Below are positions 9,601-18,270 of a stretch of DNA of 64,000 bases, piece after piece; position 1 is the first letter of the stretch, and each line of letters opens with the position of its first letter. The position numbers and the translations under genes are program-made. Source of the DNA: Shewanella insulae (GTDB taxonomy: Bacteria; Pseudomonadota; Gammaproteobacteria; Enterobacterales; Shewanellaceae); NCBI RefSeq assembly GCF_009831655.1, contig NZ_WRPA01000006.1, positions 62,001 through 126,000 on the forward strand. Direction: 5' to 3'. The notes under the pieces were generated by a model, which searched no databases, was not told where the DNA came from, and saw only the letters and a list, made by a program, of their open reading frames with translations.

Positions 9601-9728
9601 TCAGCATGACACGGCGCTGCCAACAACTGGAACATCAGGCGCTGCAGGCATCTGACATAGCGGCGCTTAAACAGCTTTGGCATGAGTCGGTAGCCGCCTT
9701 CGAGACGCGGCTAGCCCAGGCGGTTTAA
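6648..9728 (+). CDS. torS: Hybrid sensor histidine kinase TorS
   Basis: TorS is the inner-membrane kinase that senses TMAO-loaded TorT and phosphorylates TorR through an internal His-Asp-His relay. The 1026 residues run in order: TM1 (about 10-38), a long periplasmic helical sensor domain (about 40-370), TM2 (about 375-398), HAMP, a coiled coil, HisKA with HEIRTP (His521), HATPase with NAIKF, DTGLGI and GTGLGLAI, a receiver with VLVVEDNQ and Asp804 in VMLDIQL, and an HPt domain with His973 in LLHGLKGSSA. Length and order match TorS exactly. The start is GTG 6648 with GGGAG just upstream; the ATG two bases earlier is out of frame and quickly stops. Confidence 0.95.
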   Translation: MGALSLSGKSLVGRLMLAFSLLALLLLLLVSLGSISLYWVKAADQYLYEEALPASEAARQLMQSANVLQDNAQALERVEEEAERAFIGRKLSIESGNLLGAIARLKSLNLQGDSHLGPRAAEIIHDLTQLGHQVGERLALAKLLRGDGEALVDASGRAIELLEAELAVVDSAVLAKLSLAYPEVAGATQSGYLLDTIIEKDLDIQARLNRALALIHHLALVGQLLQSPEQHLGLTKVLVSMSRVLAEQPGGEYRLQPSEAQGGAPGNDAVNASTREQSGDLLATQPDLMPLELLKGVVRDPVRAAELAHELDILRGVGDKLMLQRRYAKVLASQTAQLQRLSDKLGQLNTLVDSAMKAQQTQAEQARGDFLRQLFWAKAGLWGTGLVMLVLILLVVYRVIYKGIALRLHEATDALARLSKGDTQVALDPHGDDELTAMASAIDAFKQKTDHNQRLQSALQETADELSAHKASLETTVQKRTQELAQANRRLDAEVKGHAQARQLAEAADKAKSLFLATMSHEIRTPLNGLLGTLTLLGESELPTAQKQMLALSQYSGALLQTVLNDILDFSRLEQGKLTNELRSVAINELLDEVVAIMLAGAGNAGLSLRLERDQLPEWVSLDGPKLRQVLFNLLGNAIKFTPAGEIRLRVHRQGERIHFAVNDTGLGIPEEVMPRLFTAYSAQPNQGRSRGTGLGLAISKELVTLMGASDEGLWVETEVNKGSTFGFSLPLIACEAPAQSTTDIVPQVAPKRVLVVEDNQVNAMVAQGFLAHLGHEGILAPSCAEAMTVFEDKEAGFDAVMLDIQLADGSGIELLSRLRAKAAPGVPFAAFTAQLQPQDLERYREVGFDEILAKPLNMQALMRWLGRASQSSSPLSTATKATEVIEATEGTEVANVTAQITEGETPKASKDEHPLLDSNQFQADLDCLGKAAMTEMLSLYLSSSEAQLTQLEALVDAVGTDSKNETSGKLLHGLKGSSANMGMLSMTRRCQQLEHQALQASDIAALKQLWHESVAAFETRLAQAV

Positions 9729-9874
9729 CCTGCTCTGCACTGCCCCGCCGGGCGGGAAAATCTACTAGAGCCCTGGGGGAAATCTGCTACACTGCGCGCC
9801 TAATAGCGAGTCTAAGACCAAATCAATAGCAAACCATTAGCAACCATAGTCAACCTAAAGCGGGATCCTCACTT

Positions 9875-11101
9875 ATGTTATTTTCTCAATTGTCTCTGCC
9901 AGCTCCCCTGCAACAGGCGCTAGAAGCGCTGGCGTTTCGCGAGGCGACTCAGATCCAGGCCGAGGCGATTCCCTTGGTGCTCGGCGGCGGGGATCTTATG
10001 GCCTCGGCCCAGACGGGCACGGGCAAGACGGCCGCCTTCGCCCTGCCTATCTTGGCTAACTTGATGGGCCAGGCGCAGGTCGAGGGCTCGACTAAAAAGC
10101 CAAGAGCCCTGGTGTTGGTGCCCACCCGCGAGCTGGCGCTGCAGGTTCATCAGGGGATCTCAGATCTCGCCCGCTTCACCTCGTTGTCGGCGGGACTGGT
10201 TTATGGTGGTGTCAGCATAGACGCTCAGTGTCAGCAGCTCGCCAAGGGGGGAGAGCTGATAGTGGCTACTCCTGGCCGCCTGCTGGATCTGCACAGACGC
10301 GGCGCGGTTAAGCTGGATGCGATAGCGCATCTGGTGTTTGATGAGGCCGACCGCATGTTGGACATGGGCTTTGCCGATGAGATAGCCCAGCTGATGGCCC
10401 TCTTGCCGAGCGAGCGTCAGACCCTGCTGTTTTCCGCCACCCTAGATGACAAGGTACTCGAACTGAGTCATCGCTGGCTTAGGCAACCTAAACGCGTTGC
10501 GGTCAATGCGCAAAACAGTGCCAGCAAGGACGTCGAGCAGCGAGTCTATGCGGCGGACAGCGAGCGTAAGTTTGCCCTCTTGTCGCACCTGATCAACAAG
10601 GGCGATTGGCAGCGGGTGTTGGTGTTTAGTCGCAAGAAGGTCGCAGCCGATAAGCTGGCTGCGCGCCTGAGTGAGCAAGGCATAGCGGCCAAGGCGTTTC
10701 ATGGGGATCTGGGCCAGGGCGCCCGCGAGCAGGTGCTCGGTGATTTCCGCAAGGGAGGCGTCAAGGTGCTGGTGGCCACAGATGTAGCGGCGCGGGGGAT
10801 AGATATCGAGTCTCTCGACTATGTGGTCAACTATGAGCTGCCCTATGTGGCGCAGGACTATGTGCATCGTATCGGCCGTACCGGCCGGGCGGGTAAACAG
10901 GGGGTCGCCGTGACTCTCTATTGCGAGGAGGATGCCCTGCTGCTGGAGGAGATTGAGGCGCTGCTGGATAAGCGCCTGCCTCAGCAATGGTTACCCGGTT
11001 TCGAGCCGGATCTTACCAAGGCGGATCCCAATCCCCGTCGTCATGGCAAGGCAGCGCAGAAACGCCGCGCCAAGCGGCGCGGCCAGGGTAGCAGACGCTA
11101 G
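9875..11101 (+). CDS. DEAD-box ATP-dependent RNA helicase (RhlE/SrmB-like)
   Basis: This 408-residue protein is a DEAD-box RNA helicase that would remodel structured RNA or RNA-protein complexes such as ribosome precursors. All core motifs are visible in order: the Q motif (TQIQ), AQTGTGKT near residue 46, PTRELAL, TPGRL, DEAD (VFDEADRM), SAT, VATDVAARGID and HRIGRTGRAG. The C-terminal tail after about residue 375 is short and very basic (KRRAKRRGQGSRR), a typical RNA-binding tail. It lies between torS and the convergent torD, so it interrupts the tor cluster without an evident functional link. A second RhlE-like gene occurs at 41723. Confidence 0.9.
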   Translation: MLFSQLSLPAPLQQALEALAFREATQIQAEAIPLVLGGGDLMASAQTGTGKTAAFALPILANLMGQAQVEGSTKKPRALVLVPTRELALQVHQGISDLARFTSLSAGLVYGGVSIDAQCQQLAKGGELIVATPGRLLDLHRRGAVKLDAIAHLVFDEADRMLDMGFADEIAQLMALLPSERQTLLFSATLDDKVLELSHRWLRQPKRVAVNAQNSASKDVEQRVYAADSERKFALLSHLINKGDWQRVLVFSRKKVAADKLAARLSEQGIAAKAFHGDLGQGAREQVLGDFRKGGVKVLVATDVAARGIDIESLDYVVNYELPYVAQDYVHRIGRTGRAGKQGVAVTLYCEEDALLLEEIEALLDKRLPQQWLPGFEPDLTKADPNPRRHGKAAQKRRAKRRGQGSRR

Positions 11102-11129
11102 CTGCTAGCCGTTAAAGTTAATATCAGGG

Positions 11130-11765
11130 TTAGGCCGAGAGCACCTCACAGTCCTGGCGTACCCAGGTTTGGGTAAGCCTGGCGAGGGCCTGATAGAAGC
11201 GGCCGCTGTCTCTGTCACTCACCCGCATGGCAAACTCGGGTAACCAGGCATCCAGGTACTGGGCGATAAAGGCCTGTTGGTCTTTATCGCCCAGGCGAGT
11301 GGCCTGCTGGGCGACATAGGCCAAGATCACCGCAATATGATCGGCGGGCTCGGGAAAGTCGCTCTGCACCTGTAGCTGACTCTGCATAAGCAGCGCCATC
11401 ATTTCCTGATGCTGGTCGCCGAAGAGCAAAGGCTGCTCCTCGTCTTCCTTAGGCGTCAGATAGAGGCTGGCATAGGGATTGGCGCTCTGCTTGCCGCCCA
11501 CCAGAAACAGGCCGCAATAGTCGGCGGCAAGGTTGAGCAGGGCGGGCTCATCATTGAGGCCTGCCAGTACCTCCTGCAGGGTGTTAACCTCAGGTGCCAG
11601 CTCGGGATCGGTGGCGAGCAGGTCAAAGAAGGCCTGCGCCTCGCTGCTTTGCAGGCAGGTCAGGCGCTGATGATCTATCTCTTTGGCAAACAGATCCGAC
11701 AGCAGGCGGTAGACCCTGGCTCGCGCCTGGTTTTGCGCTGTTTGGTTAATCGATGTTTGGTTCAT
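11130..11765 (-). CDS. torD: TorA-specific chaperone TorD
   Basis: TorD is the cytoplasmic chaperone that binds apo-TorA and its twin-arginine signal and assists molybdenum cofactor insertion before export. The 211-residue all-helical protein shows the family motif EPADHIAVILAYV (around residue 132) and AADYCGLFLVGGKQSANPYASLYL upstream of it. It has a good ribosome-binding site (AAGGAG eight bases before the ATG) and lies 26 bases after torA, so it is the last gene of torECAD. It is convergent with the DEAD-box helicase gene. I see no strong terminator in the 28 bases between them. Confidence 0.95.
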   Translation of the reverse strand: MNQTSINQTAQNQARARVYRLLSDLFAKEIDHQRLTCLQSSEAQAFFDLLATDPELAPEVNTLQEVLAGLNDEPALLNLAADYCGLFLVGGKQSANPYASLYLTPKEDEEQPLLFGDQHQEMMALLMQSQLQVQSDFPEPADHIAVILAYVAQQATRLGDKDQQAFIAQYLDAWLPEFAMRVSDRDSGRFYQALARLTQTWVRQDCEVLSA

Positions 11766-11791
11766 CTTGTTTCTCCTTTGACCCGGCCCTA

Positions 11792-14278
11792 TTAGCGGCC
11801 GATCTCTATGGGACCGCTAAAGGCGCTGACTTCAGGCACCTTGCCGCTGAACTTCTCAAACTCCACCAGGCAGGTGTAAGCGGCGCAGGCCTGTGCCAGC
11901 TTGGAACTGCCGATATCCTGAGTCAGGGTGTTGGGATCGCCGTAGCTACACAGGGCGCCTATCTCGTTGCCGCCTTGCTTGCTGCCATCCTTGCCCACAG
12001 GGCCATACCAGGCTCCTTCGTGGATTCGAAGGACTCCTTGAGGGAAGCGGTTCGATACCCGTGCGCCCGCCAGTAGCTGCCCCCTGTCGTTGAACACGCG
12101 CACCAGATCGCCATCCTTGATGCCGCGAGCCTTGGCATCCAGGGGGTTGAGGTAGACAGGCTCACGCCCCTGTACGGTATAGGTCTCACGGTACTCCTGG
12201 GATTCACACATCTGCGAGTGCAGACGTTGATCCGGGTGGCATGACTGCATCCAGATGGGGTACTTGTCTGAGCCGGGGCCGCCGTGGCTGCGCTCGCTCT
12301 TCTCCATCCAGGTGGGGTGGCCAGGACAATCGTCGTAGTTGAACTGGGCGATCTTACGGCTAAAGATCTCGATAAGGCCTGACGGCGTGCCCAGCGGGTT
12401 GATCTCGGGATCCTCTCTAAAATCGCTGTGACGTGTCCAGGGCTGGCCTTCACCGAAGTGCACATAACCTTGCTGCCAGAAGGTGTCGAAGTCAGGCATC
12501 TCGAACTTACCGGCGTTGGCGGCCTTACATTCGTCGTAGAGCTTTCTCAGCCAATCCATCTCGGTCAGGCCGCGAGTATATTGCTTCTCTTTACCCATGA
12601 GCGCCGCGAAGCGGGTGAAGATCTCAAAGTCCGACAGGCTCTCGTACAGAGGTTCGACCATCTTCTGCATCGCCAGGACGCCGCGGTTGGCATAGCTGCC
12701 GTACACGTCGATGTCGTTGCGCTCGAAGGTGGTACAGGCCGGCAGCACTATGTCTGAGAAGCGGCAGGTGGCGGTCCAGTTCACGTCTACGGTGACCACA
12801 CATTCCAGCTTGTGGAAGGCGCGCTTCATCTTGTTTCTGTCCTGGTGATGGTTCCAGGGGTTGTTGCCCGAGAACACCATCATCTTGATGTCGGGGTAGG
12901 TGACCTTGCTGCCGTTGGCATCTATCGTCTTGCCCGGCTCCAAGATGGCATCTATCCAGCGCGCAACAGGGATAGTGCTGCTGGCGCCCTTGAAGTCACT
13001 GCTGTCAAACAGAGGCTTTTGGCCCTCATCCAGGTTACGCGGGAAGGCGCCAGGCGCCGCCGCACCCGACGAAGGTACGCCTATGCTGGAGTAGTGGTGG
13101 CCGTAGCTGATGCCGCCGCCGGGCAGGCCGATTTGGCCTATCATGGTGGCCAGTACAGCCGCCATCCAGTATGGCTGCTCGCCGTGTTGCTGGCGCTGAA
13201 TACACCAGCCCATCATGAGTTGGGTGCGGCCCTTAGTCATCACCTTGGCCAGATCTTTGATGATCTCGACGCTGACGCCGGTGATCTTGCTGGCCCACTC
13301 AGGCGTCTTGGCGATGCCATCTTTCTCACCCATGAGGTATGGCAGGAACTCGTCGAAGCCCAGGCTGTAGCCGTCGATGAAGGCCTTGTCGTGTAGCTCT
13401 TGGGTCACCATCTCGTGGGCGATACCCAGCATCAGGGCCACGTCTGTCTGTGGGTTGATGTAGAGCTGTTCACAGCCAAGGTACTTCTGGGTCTTGGTGA
13501 CCACGGGATCTATGCTGATCACCCTGATCTTACCTTGGGCCACCTTCTCCTTGAGCAGCGCCAGATAGGCGTACGACTCGTGGGTCTCGGCGTTCCAGCC
13601 CACCTGCAGGTTCTTGTAGGGGTCGTTCGACCAGAGGATGATGGTGTTGCTGTGCTCGAGGATCAGCGGCCAGGAGGTGCCCTGGGCGTAGACCTCGGTC
13701 GAGCCGAGCACGTAGGGCAGAATCGTCTGACCGGCGCCGGTGGAGTAGTCGCCGACCTTCTTGACGAAGTTACCGTGCATTCCTACCGCGCGCTGCATGT
13801 GGCTGGTGGAGGAGTGCAGCTGACCCGTGGCGCGCCAGCCGGTTTGGCCTGCATGCAGCCCAGAGGGGCCATACTTGGTCTGGATCTCATCGAGTGAGTC
13901 CTTAAACAGCGACAGCGCCTTGTCCCAGGTGACGCGCACGAAACGGTAGTCGCCGCGCTCTTGGGTGTTGCTCTTGTGCCCCTTAAGCAGGAAGTCGAGG
14001 CGCACCATAGGGTAGCGCACGCGGGATGGGTTATAGACCAGGCCCTTGACCCCATTGATCATATCGGTGGGGTATTTATCCAGGTCGAAGGGGATCACCT
14101 TATCGATGACGCCGTTCTTGCGAGTCATCTTAAAGGCGCCGAAGTGGGAGCCGGTAGTTTTCCACACTTCATCTGTCCCTGCGCTGGCCAGGGCGTTGAG
14201 CGGCGCCAACAGCGATGAGCCGCTTAGGGTGACATAGGAGCTGGCGGCGAGGCCTTTTAGAAAATCTCTTCTGTTCAT
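11792..14278 (-). CDS. torA: Trimethylamine-N-oxide reductase TorA, molybdopterin catalytic subunit
   Basis: TorA reduces TMAO to trimethylamine in the periplasm as the terminal step of anaerobic respiration. The 828-residue protein starts with a twin-arginine signal (RRDFLKG at residues 3-9, hydrophobic stretch, ALASA near 33). Ser179 in GDYSTGAGQ is the predicted molybdenum ligand, and it lies 31 residues after Trp148 in QTGW, the same spacing as Trp116 and Ser147 in DMSO reductase. The position of the DMSO-reductase Tyr114 is a Thr here (T146), the known distinction of TMAO reductases. There is no N-terminal iron-sulfur cysteine motif, as expected. It lies 12 bases after torC. Confidence 0.96.
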   Translation of the reverse strand: MNRRDFLKGLAASSYVTLSGSSLLAPLNALASAGTDEVWKTTGSHFGAFKMTRKNGVIDKVIPFDLDKYPTDMINGVKGLVYNPSRVRYPMVRLDFLLKGHKSNTQERGDYRFVRVTWDKALSLFKDSLDEIQTKYGPSGLHAGQTGWRATGQLHSSTSHMQRAVGMHGNFVKKVGDYSTGAGQTILPYVLGSTEVYAQGTSWPLILEHSNTIILWSNDPYKNLQVGWNAETHESYAYLALLKEKVAQGKIRVISIDPVVTKTQKYLGCEQLYINPQTDVALMLGIAHEMVTQELHDKAFIDGYSLGFDEFLPYLMGEKDGIAKTPEWASKITGVSVEIIKDLAKVMTKGRTQLMMGWCIQRQQHGEQPYWMAAVLATMIGQIGLPGGGISYGHHYSSIGVPSSGAAAPGAFPRNLDEGQKPLFDSSDFKGASSTIPVARWIDAILEPGKTIDANGSKVTYPDIKMMVFSGNNPWNHHQDRNKMKRAFHKLECVVTVDVNWTATCRFSDIVLPACTTFERNDIDVYGSYANRGVLAMQKMVEPLYESLSDFEIFTRFAALMGKEKQYTRGLTEMDWLRKLYDECKAANAGKFEMPDFDTFWQQGYVHFGEGQPWTRHSDFREDPEINPLGTPSGLIEIFSRKIAQFNYDDCPGHPTWMEKSERSHGGPGSDKYPIWMQSCHPDQRLHSQMCESQEYRETYTVQGREPVYLNPLDAKARGIKDGDLVRVFNDRGQLLAGARVSNRFPQGVLRIHEGAWYGPVGKDGSKQGGNEIGALCSYGDPNTLTQDIGSSKLAQACAAYTCLVEFEKFSGKVPEVSAFSGPIEIGR

Positions 14279-14290
14279 GATGCTATCCTG

Positions 14291-15469
14291 TTAGTGCGCT
14301 GAGGTGGCAAAAGTCGATGAATGTTCTTGCAGGTATTTCTGTACCAGTGCCTGGGTGTCCTGATCCATGTTGACGAAGGCGATCATTCCCTGAAACATGC
14401 CGGGCCAGGTGTTGGCGTCGAAATGCGCCTCATCGGGCTGGGTATGACAGACGCTACAGCTGCTGGAATAGGTGTCGCGGGCGTAATCCCACAGTGGCTG
14501 CAGATCTTTCACCAGATAGTCGCCATCCACCCAGATCTGCGCCTCGACGCGCTGCCAGGTCAGGCCGGTGAGCGGGTCTTGCTGCTCTTCGAACACTTCC
14601 ATGACACCAGGCTCCAGGGCGGCATCTTTAGAGAGCTGGGCCGAGAGGATGTTCATGCCGAAATCGAAGTAGATCACCCGGCCTGCGCCTATCTTCTTGC
14701 GCCAGCCGTCGATACCTACCTTGGCGCGTTGACCCTTGACCTCGAGCACCTTCACCTTAGTGGCGATGTTGAGTGTGCCCGCCTCGACGTCAGTCTTTTC
14801 GTTGAAGAACAGCGGCTTGGTCAGAGCGCTGAAGTAGCTTTCGCCGACAGTTAAGCTGCTCTCGCCCGACCCCACCTGGGCGATAAGCTCTGGGGCGCGT
14901 GAGGTACCCATGTCAGGTAGCTTGTGGGCGATACCCTTGTGGCAGTCGATGCAGCTTTGATCTAACTCGGCGGCGCGCTTCATCTGCTTCTGGGCCAGCT
15001 TTGACATCTCGTCCCACTTCATCGAGTCATAGTTGTGGCAGTTCTTACAGGCGAGTGAGTTGTCGCGATCGAATCGTTTCCACTCGCGGCTCGCCATCTC
15101 CAGACGTTTGGCCTCGAACTTCTCTTCGGTGTTGACGGTTTGTAGCAGCCAGCCCCACATGTCATGTGACGCCTCTATCTTACGGCCTATCTTACGGCTC
15201 CAGTTGTGGGGCACGTGACAGTCGGGGCAGGTGGCCCGCACGCCTGAGTGATTCGACCAATGCACTGTGCTTTGCAGCTCCTGGTAGGGCTTACTCTCCA
15301 TGCTGTGGCAGCTGATGCAGAAGGCTTCTGTGTTGGTCGCCTCCAGGGCGGTGTTGAAGCCACCCCAGAAGATGATGCCCATCAGGAAGGCTGACAGGCT
15401 AATGGCGCCAAGGGTGAGGTTTTTGGCGGGTTTGTTGAGGGTACGCCAAAGGGTGATAAACCACTTCAT
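14291..15469 (-). CDS. torC: Pentaheme c-type cytochrome TorC
   Basis: TorC is an inner-membrane-anchored cytochrome of the NapC/NirT family that takes electrons from menaquinol and passes them to TorA. Five CxxCH heme sites are visible: CISCH (about residue 51), CPDCH (81), CKNCH (141), CIDCH (173) and CSVCH (338); the first four form the NapC-like module and the last lies in the TorC-specific C-terminal domain. One N-terminal membrane anchor spans about residues 15-37. I chose ATG 15469, with AAAGGAT seven bases upstream, over an upstream TTG that would add six residues. It lies 31 bases after torE. Confidence 0.95.
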   Translation of the reverse strand: MKWFITLWRTLNKPAKNLTLGAISLSAFLMGIIFWGGFNTALEATNTEAFCISCHSMESKPYQELQSTVHWSNHSGVRATCPDCHVPHNWSRKIGRKIEASHDMWGWLLQTVNTEEKFEAKRLEMASREWKRFDRDNSLACKNCHNYDSMKWDEMSKLAQKQMKRAAELDQSCIDCHKGIAHKLPDMGTSRAPELIAQVGSGESSLTVGESYFSALTKPLFFNEKTDVEAGTLNIATKVKVLEVKGQRAKVGIDGWRKKIGAGRVIYFDFGMNILSAQLSKDAALEPGVMEVFEEQQDPLTGLTWQRVEAQIWVDGDYLVKDLQPLWDYARDTYSSSCSVCHTQPDEAHFDANTWPGMFQGMIAFVNMDQDTQALVQKYLQEHSSTFATSAH

Positions 15470-15500
15470 AGCAACATCCTTTCTCAAGTTGGTAATGGGG

Positions 15501-15671
15501 TTAATGGGCGACGACGCCGCCGAAGGCCTGGATCATCCAGATGATGAAGCCATAGGCGCTGATGCCTGTGACGGTCAGCATCGGGAAGAGCAGCACTATG
15601 ATGAAGCCGAGGGCTTTGAGCTCTTTGGATTTATCCTGATCTCGTGTTTCGCTTATTGGCTGTGATGGCAT
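15501..15671 (-). CDS. torE: Small membrane protein TorE (NapE family)
   Basis: TorE is the first gene of the Shewanella-type torECAD operon and encodes a NapE-like single-pass membrane protein of unclear role. The protein is 56 residues from ATG 15671, with AAGAGAG six bases upstream; the ATG at 15701 has no ribosome-binding site. After a charged N-terminus (SETRDQDKSKELKAL), one long hydrophobic segment follows (GFIIVLLFPMLTVTG and onward) and it ends AFGGVVAH. It lies directly downstream of the TorR-type direct repeat at 15766-15781. Confidence 0.88.
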   Translation of the reverse strand: MPSQPISETRDQDKSKELKALGFIIVLLFPMLTVTGISAYGFIIWMIQAFGGVVAH

Positions 15672-15765
15672 GACAGACTCTCTTAGTTGATCTTTGTCCA
15701 TGGCTGCATGGTAGAGGAGGGATGTGAATGGGGGTGCTGCCTGGCATGAACCAAGGGTGACAAGT

Positions 15766-15781
15766 TATGAAAAAATATGAA
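15766..15781 (-). promoter_or_regulatory. TorR operator upstream of torE
   Basis: On the minus strand the sequence is TTCATA-TTTT-TTCATA, a perfect direct repeat of TTCATA with four-base spacing. I recall this as the TorR binding arrangement described for Shewanella torECAD promoters. It lies 94 bases upstream of the torE start, as expected for an activator site. The promoter hexamers between it and torE are not convincing. Confidence 0.75.
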
Positions 15782-15978
15782 TAAAACTGAGCCTGACGAC
15801 TTGATGGCGAAGAATTTATTTATAACTGGCTGATATTGAATGAGTTAACTGAGTTTTCTCTTGAGTGGATGTCCCATGGTTGTCGCGGTATCTCAGGCTA
15901 AAAAGGCCTTCGCGCGAAAGTTGAACAAAAGTTTGGCGAATTGTTAGCTTGCTCTAGTTTATGTCACAGTCTTTGCTG

Positions 15979-15984
15979 TAGAAT
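15979..15984 (+). promoter_or_regulatory. Candidate -10 box for the NCS2 permease transcript
   Basis: TAGAAT followed by GCGCCGCC is a plausible -10 and start region. The -35 is weak. If real, it implies a leader of about 190 bases before the permease gene at 16180. Confidence 0.35.
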
Positions 15985-16007
15985 GCGCCGCCAACAAAGG
16001 CTGTGTT

Positions 16008-16157
16008 ATGGGTAAGTGTTTGCTTACCTTAAAAGGTCGGTATCTCCTCGGTTACCGATCTGCAGGTCACGTAAGGTACACCAATAAGTACTCAGTGGAT
16101 CTCTCACCCACAGACATCTGTCGTGGGGCTCTAACTTGCCACAGCCTTCCAAATTAA
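16008..16157 (+). other. Structured leader with a 49-codon upstream ORF before the purine permease gene
   Basis: The leader contains three hairpins: GGTAAG/CTTACC (16011-16028), GGTCGGTA/TACCGATC (16035-16060) and a CCCAC-GACA/TGTC-GTGGG stem (16107-16127). It also holds an ORF from ATG 16008 to TAA 16157, preceded by AAAGG with seven bases of spacing, which ends 22 bases before the permease start. The peptide starts MGKCLLTLKGRYLLGYRSAG and resembles nothing I know. It does not match the conserved core of purine, ZTP, guanidine or PreQ1 riboswitches as I remember them. It may be a leader peptide, a regulatory RNA, or chance. Confidence 0.3.
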
Positions 16158-16179
16158 GAGATCAAAAAAGGTAACTACT

Positions 16180-17538
16180 ATGAAGTCTGAACAGACTCTC
16201 GCTGCACCCGCTGTACCTGCAAGCTCCCTGCTTGACCGTTATTTTGCCATCACCGCTCGCGGCAGCACGCTGCGCCAAGAGGTGATTGCCGGCTTAACAA
16301 CCTTCCTCGCCATGGTTTATTCGGTGATCGTGGTGCCAAACATGCTGGGCGCCGCCGGTTTCGATCCCGGCGCCGTCTTCGTGGCCACCTGTCTGATTGC
16401 CTCCTTCGGCTCGCTGCTGATGGGGCTGTGGGCTAATCTACCGATGGCGATTGGCTGCGCCATCTCACTGACCGCCTTCACCGCCTTTAGCATGGTGCTG
16501 GGCCAGGGGATCTCGATTCCCGTGACTCTGGGGGCCATCTTCCTCATGGGCGTGGTCTTCACCCTGGTGAGTGTCACCGGCGTGCGTCAGTGGGTACTGA
16601 CCAACCTGCCTAAGGGGATCGCTCACGGTACCGGCATAGGCATAGGCCTGTTCCTGCTGCTGATCGCCACCAATAGTGTGCATCTGATCGTCGCCAACGA
16701 CTCTGGCCTGCCGGTGAAGCTTGGCGATATTCATAGCCTGCCTGTCATCGCAACAGTGATTGGCCTGGCGGCCACCATAGGCCTGGAGCGCCGCGGCGTA
16801 CCCGGCGGCATTCTGCTGGTGATCATCGCCCTGTCGGTATTTGGCCTGGCATTCGACCCGAGCGTGACCTACCAAGGCTTATTCGCCCTGCCTGATTTGA
16901 TGTCAGATAAGTCGCTTATCGGTCAGCTGGATATCATGGGCGCCCTCAACCCTGTGGTGCTGCCTATTGTGCTGGCGCTGGTGATGACGGCGATCTTCGA
17001 TGCCACAGGTACCATTCGCGCCGTGGCCGGTCAGGCCGAACTTTTGGATGAGAAAGACAATATCGTTGGCGGCGGTAAGGCGCTGACCTCAGATTCCATG
17101 AGCAGCATCTTCGCAGGCGCCGTGGGCGGCGCGCCGGCGGCCGTGTACATCGAGTCGGCGGCGGGTACCGCGGCCGGTGGTAAGACGGGCCTGACGGCGA
17201 CAATCGTCGGCGTGCTCTTCCTGCTGATGGTATTCCTGGCGCCGCTTAGCTACCTGGTGCCGGCCTACGCCACGGCGCCGGCGCTCATGTATGTGGGCCT
17301 CTTGATGCTGAGCAACGTGACCAAGCTGAACTTCGACGACAAGGTCGATGCCATGGCGGGGCTAACTTGCGCGGTGTTTATCATCCTCAGCTGTAATATC
17401 GTTACCGGCATCATGCTGGGCTTTGTGACCCTAGTGGTTGGTCGTCTGGCCAGCGGTGAGTGGCGCGCCCTGAAACCCGGTGTATTAGCCATCACTATCG
17501 GTCTGGTGGTCTTCTACATGGGCGGCTGGGCCATCTAG
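16180..17538 (+). CDS. NCS2-family purine permease (guanine/hypoxanthine or adenine transporter)
   Basis: This 452-residue polytopic inner-membrane protein belongs to the AzgA-like (GhxP/AdeP) branch of the NCS2 nucleobase permeases, which import purine bases by proton symport. Family signatures are [19 protein letters not shown] (around residues 270-288), the N-terminal [28 protein letters not shown], and [21 protein letters not shown]. About twelve to fourteen membrane segments are apparent. The start ATG has AAAAAAGG nine bases upstream. It is preceded by a long structured leader and followed by a perfect 14-bp stem. Whether it prefers guanine/hypoxanthine or adenine cannot be read from the sequence. 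Confidence 0.88.
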   Translation: MKSEQTLAAPAVPASSLLDRYFAITARGSTLRQEVIAGLTTFLAMVYSVIVVPNMLGAAGFDPGAVFVATCLIASFGSLLMGLWANLPMAIGCAISLTAFTAFSMVLGQGISIPVTLGAIFLMGVVFTLVSVTGVRQWVLTNLPKGIAHGTGIGIGLFLLLIATNSVHLIVANDSGLPVKLGDIHSLPVIATVIGLAATIGLERRGVPGGILLVIIALSVFGLAFDPSVTYQGLFALPDLMSDKSLIGQLDIMGALNPVVLPIVLALVMTAIFDATGTIRAVAGQAELLDEKDNIVGGGKALTSDSMSSIFAGAVGGAPAAVYIESAAGTAAGGKTGLTATIVGVLFLLMVFLAPLSYLVPAYATAPALMYVGLLMLSNVTKLNFDDKVDAMAGLTCAVFIILSCNIVTGIMLGFVTLVVGRLASGEWRALKPGVLAITIGLVVFYMGGWAI

Positions 17539-17581
17539 TTTGCCTTGGTCCGCTATATAACTTTAGCGGCACCTCAGATAA

Positions 17582-17613
17582 CACAAACCCAGGTCTTTTG
17601 ACCTGGGTTTGTG
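17582..17613. terminator. Strong inverted repeat, probable terminator
   Basis: CACAAACCCAGGTC, loop TTTT, then GACCTGGGTTTGTG form a perfect 14-bp stem between the permease gene and the convergent CBS gene. The T run after it is short (GTTTAAG), so termination may be moderate. Confidence 0.6.
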
Positions 17614-17654
17614 GTTTAAGGCGGTAGAGTAAGATATGTCACCACAGGCAAATA

Positions 17655-18080
17655 CTATTCCTGCTCGGGGGCTTCATCATGGCAGAAGGCACCTAGCAGA
17701 TCTTTCCAGGTGATGATGCCCACTATCTTGCTAAATGCCATCACGGGCAGGCAGCCGATGTCGTGGGCCAGCATGAGTTGCCCGGCTGTCTTGATGTCGG
17801 CCTCGGGGGCTATGGTGATGGGATCCCGGCTCATTACCTGATGGGCGCGGCGCTGCAGGGTGTCGCTATCACGCTCGGTCTCGCCTATGCTGCCGATATG
17901 GGGGCTGAGGGTGCGCAGATAGTCGCGTTCGGATAGTACGCCTTGCAAGCTGTCGTTCTCGATCACCAGCAGATGATGAAAGGGGGCGCTGTCAAAGATC
18001 TCTTTGACTATGGTAAGCCTGTCGTCCATCTCTATGGTGACGACCCTGGTGCTCATGATCTCCGATACCCGTGTTGCCAT
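17655..18080 (-). CDS. CBS-pair (Bateman) domain protein
   Basis: The 141-residue protein consists of two tandem CBS motifs, a fold that binds adenine nucleotides and usually regulates a partner. The first covers about residues 6-60 (VSEIMSTRVVTIEMDDRL to LQGVLSERDYLR) and the second about 79-132 (AHQVMSRDPITIAPEADI to VGIITWKDLLG). No other domain is present. It is monocistronic, convergent with the permease gene and divergent from dapE. Its partner is unknown. Confidence 0.85.
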   Translation of the reverse strand: MATRVSEIMSTRVVTIEMDDRLTIVKEIFDSAPFHHLLVIENDSLQGVLSERDYLRTLSPHIGSIGETERDSDTLQRRAHQVMSRDPITIAPEADIKTAGQLMLAHDIGCLPVMAFSKIVGIITWKDLLGAFCHDEAPEQE

Positions 18081-18142
18081 GGCAGACTCCTGAGACTTAG
18101 GGGGAGGTTGACTGAGTTTTGTAAGGTTCTCAGTGACTTTGG

Positions 18143-18188
18143 TGAATGTTCACCCTGTTTCCAGTTATAACAGATAAATGAATGTTCA
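18143..18188. promoter_or_regulatory. Two copies of the palindrome TGAATGTTCA
   Basis: TGAATGTTCA occurs at 18143-18152, where it extends to GGTGAATGTTCACC, and again at 18179-18188, centres 36 bp apart. Both lie in the divergent region between the CBS gene and dapE. They look like a dimeric-regulator operator pair, but the regulator is unknown. Confidence 0.35.
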
Positions 18189-18270
18189 ACAAATGACCAT
18201 CTAAATTTCACATAAATGTCATGGGCTTGCCTTTTAATGACAGGGTTTATCTCCGCATCAGGGCAATTAG

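Noticed and set aside
15880..15950. PurR operator upstream of the permease
   Set aside because: Only a partial match (AAAAGTTTGGCG) to the palindromic PurR consensus is present.
15985..16179. Purine riboswitch before the NCS2 permease
   Set aside because: The conserved core loops and three-way junction of the purine riboswitch are absent. The leader is reported instead as an unassigned structured region.
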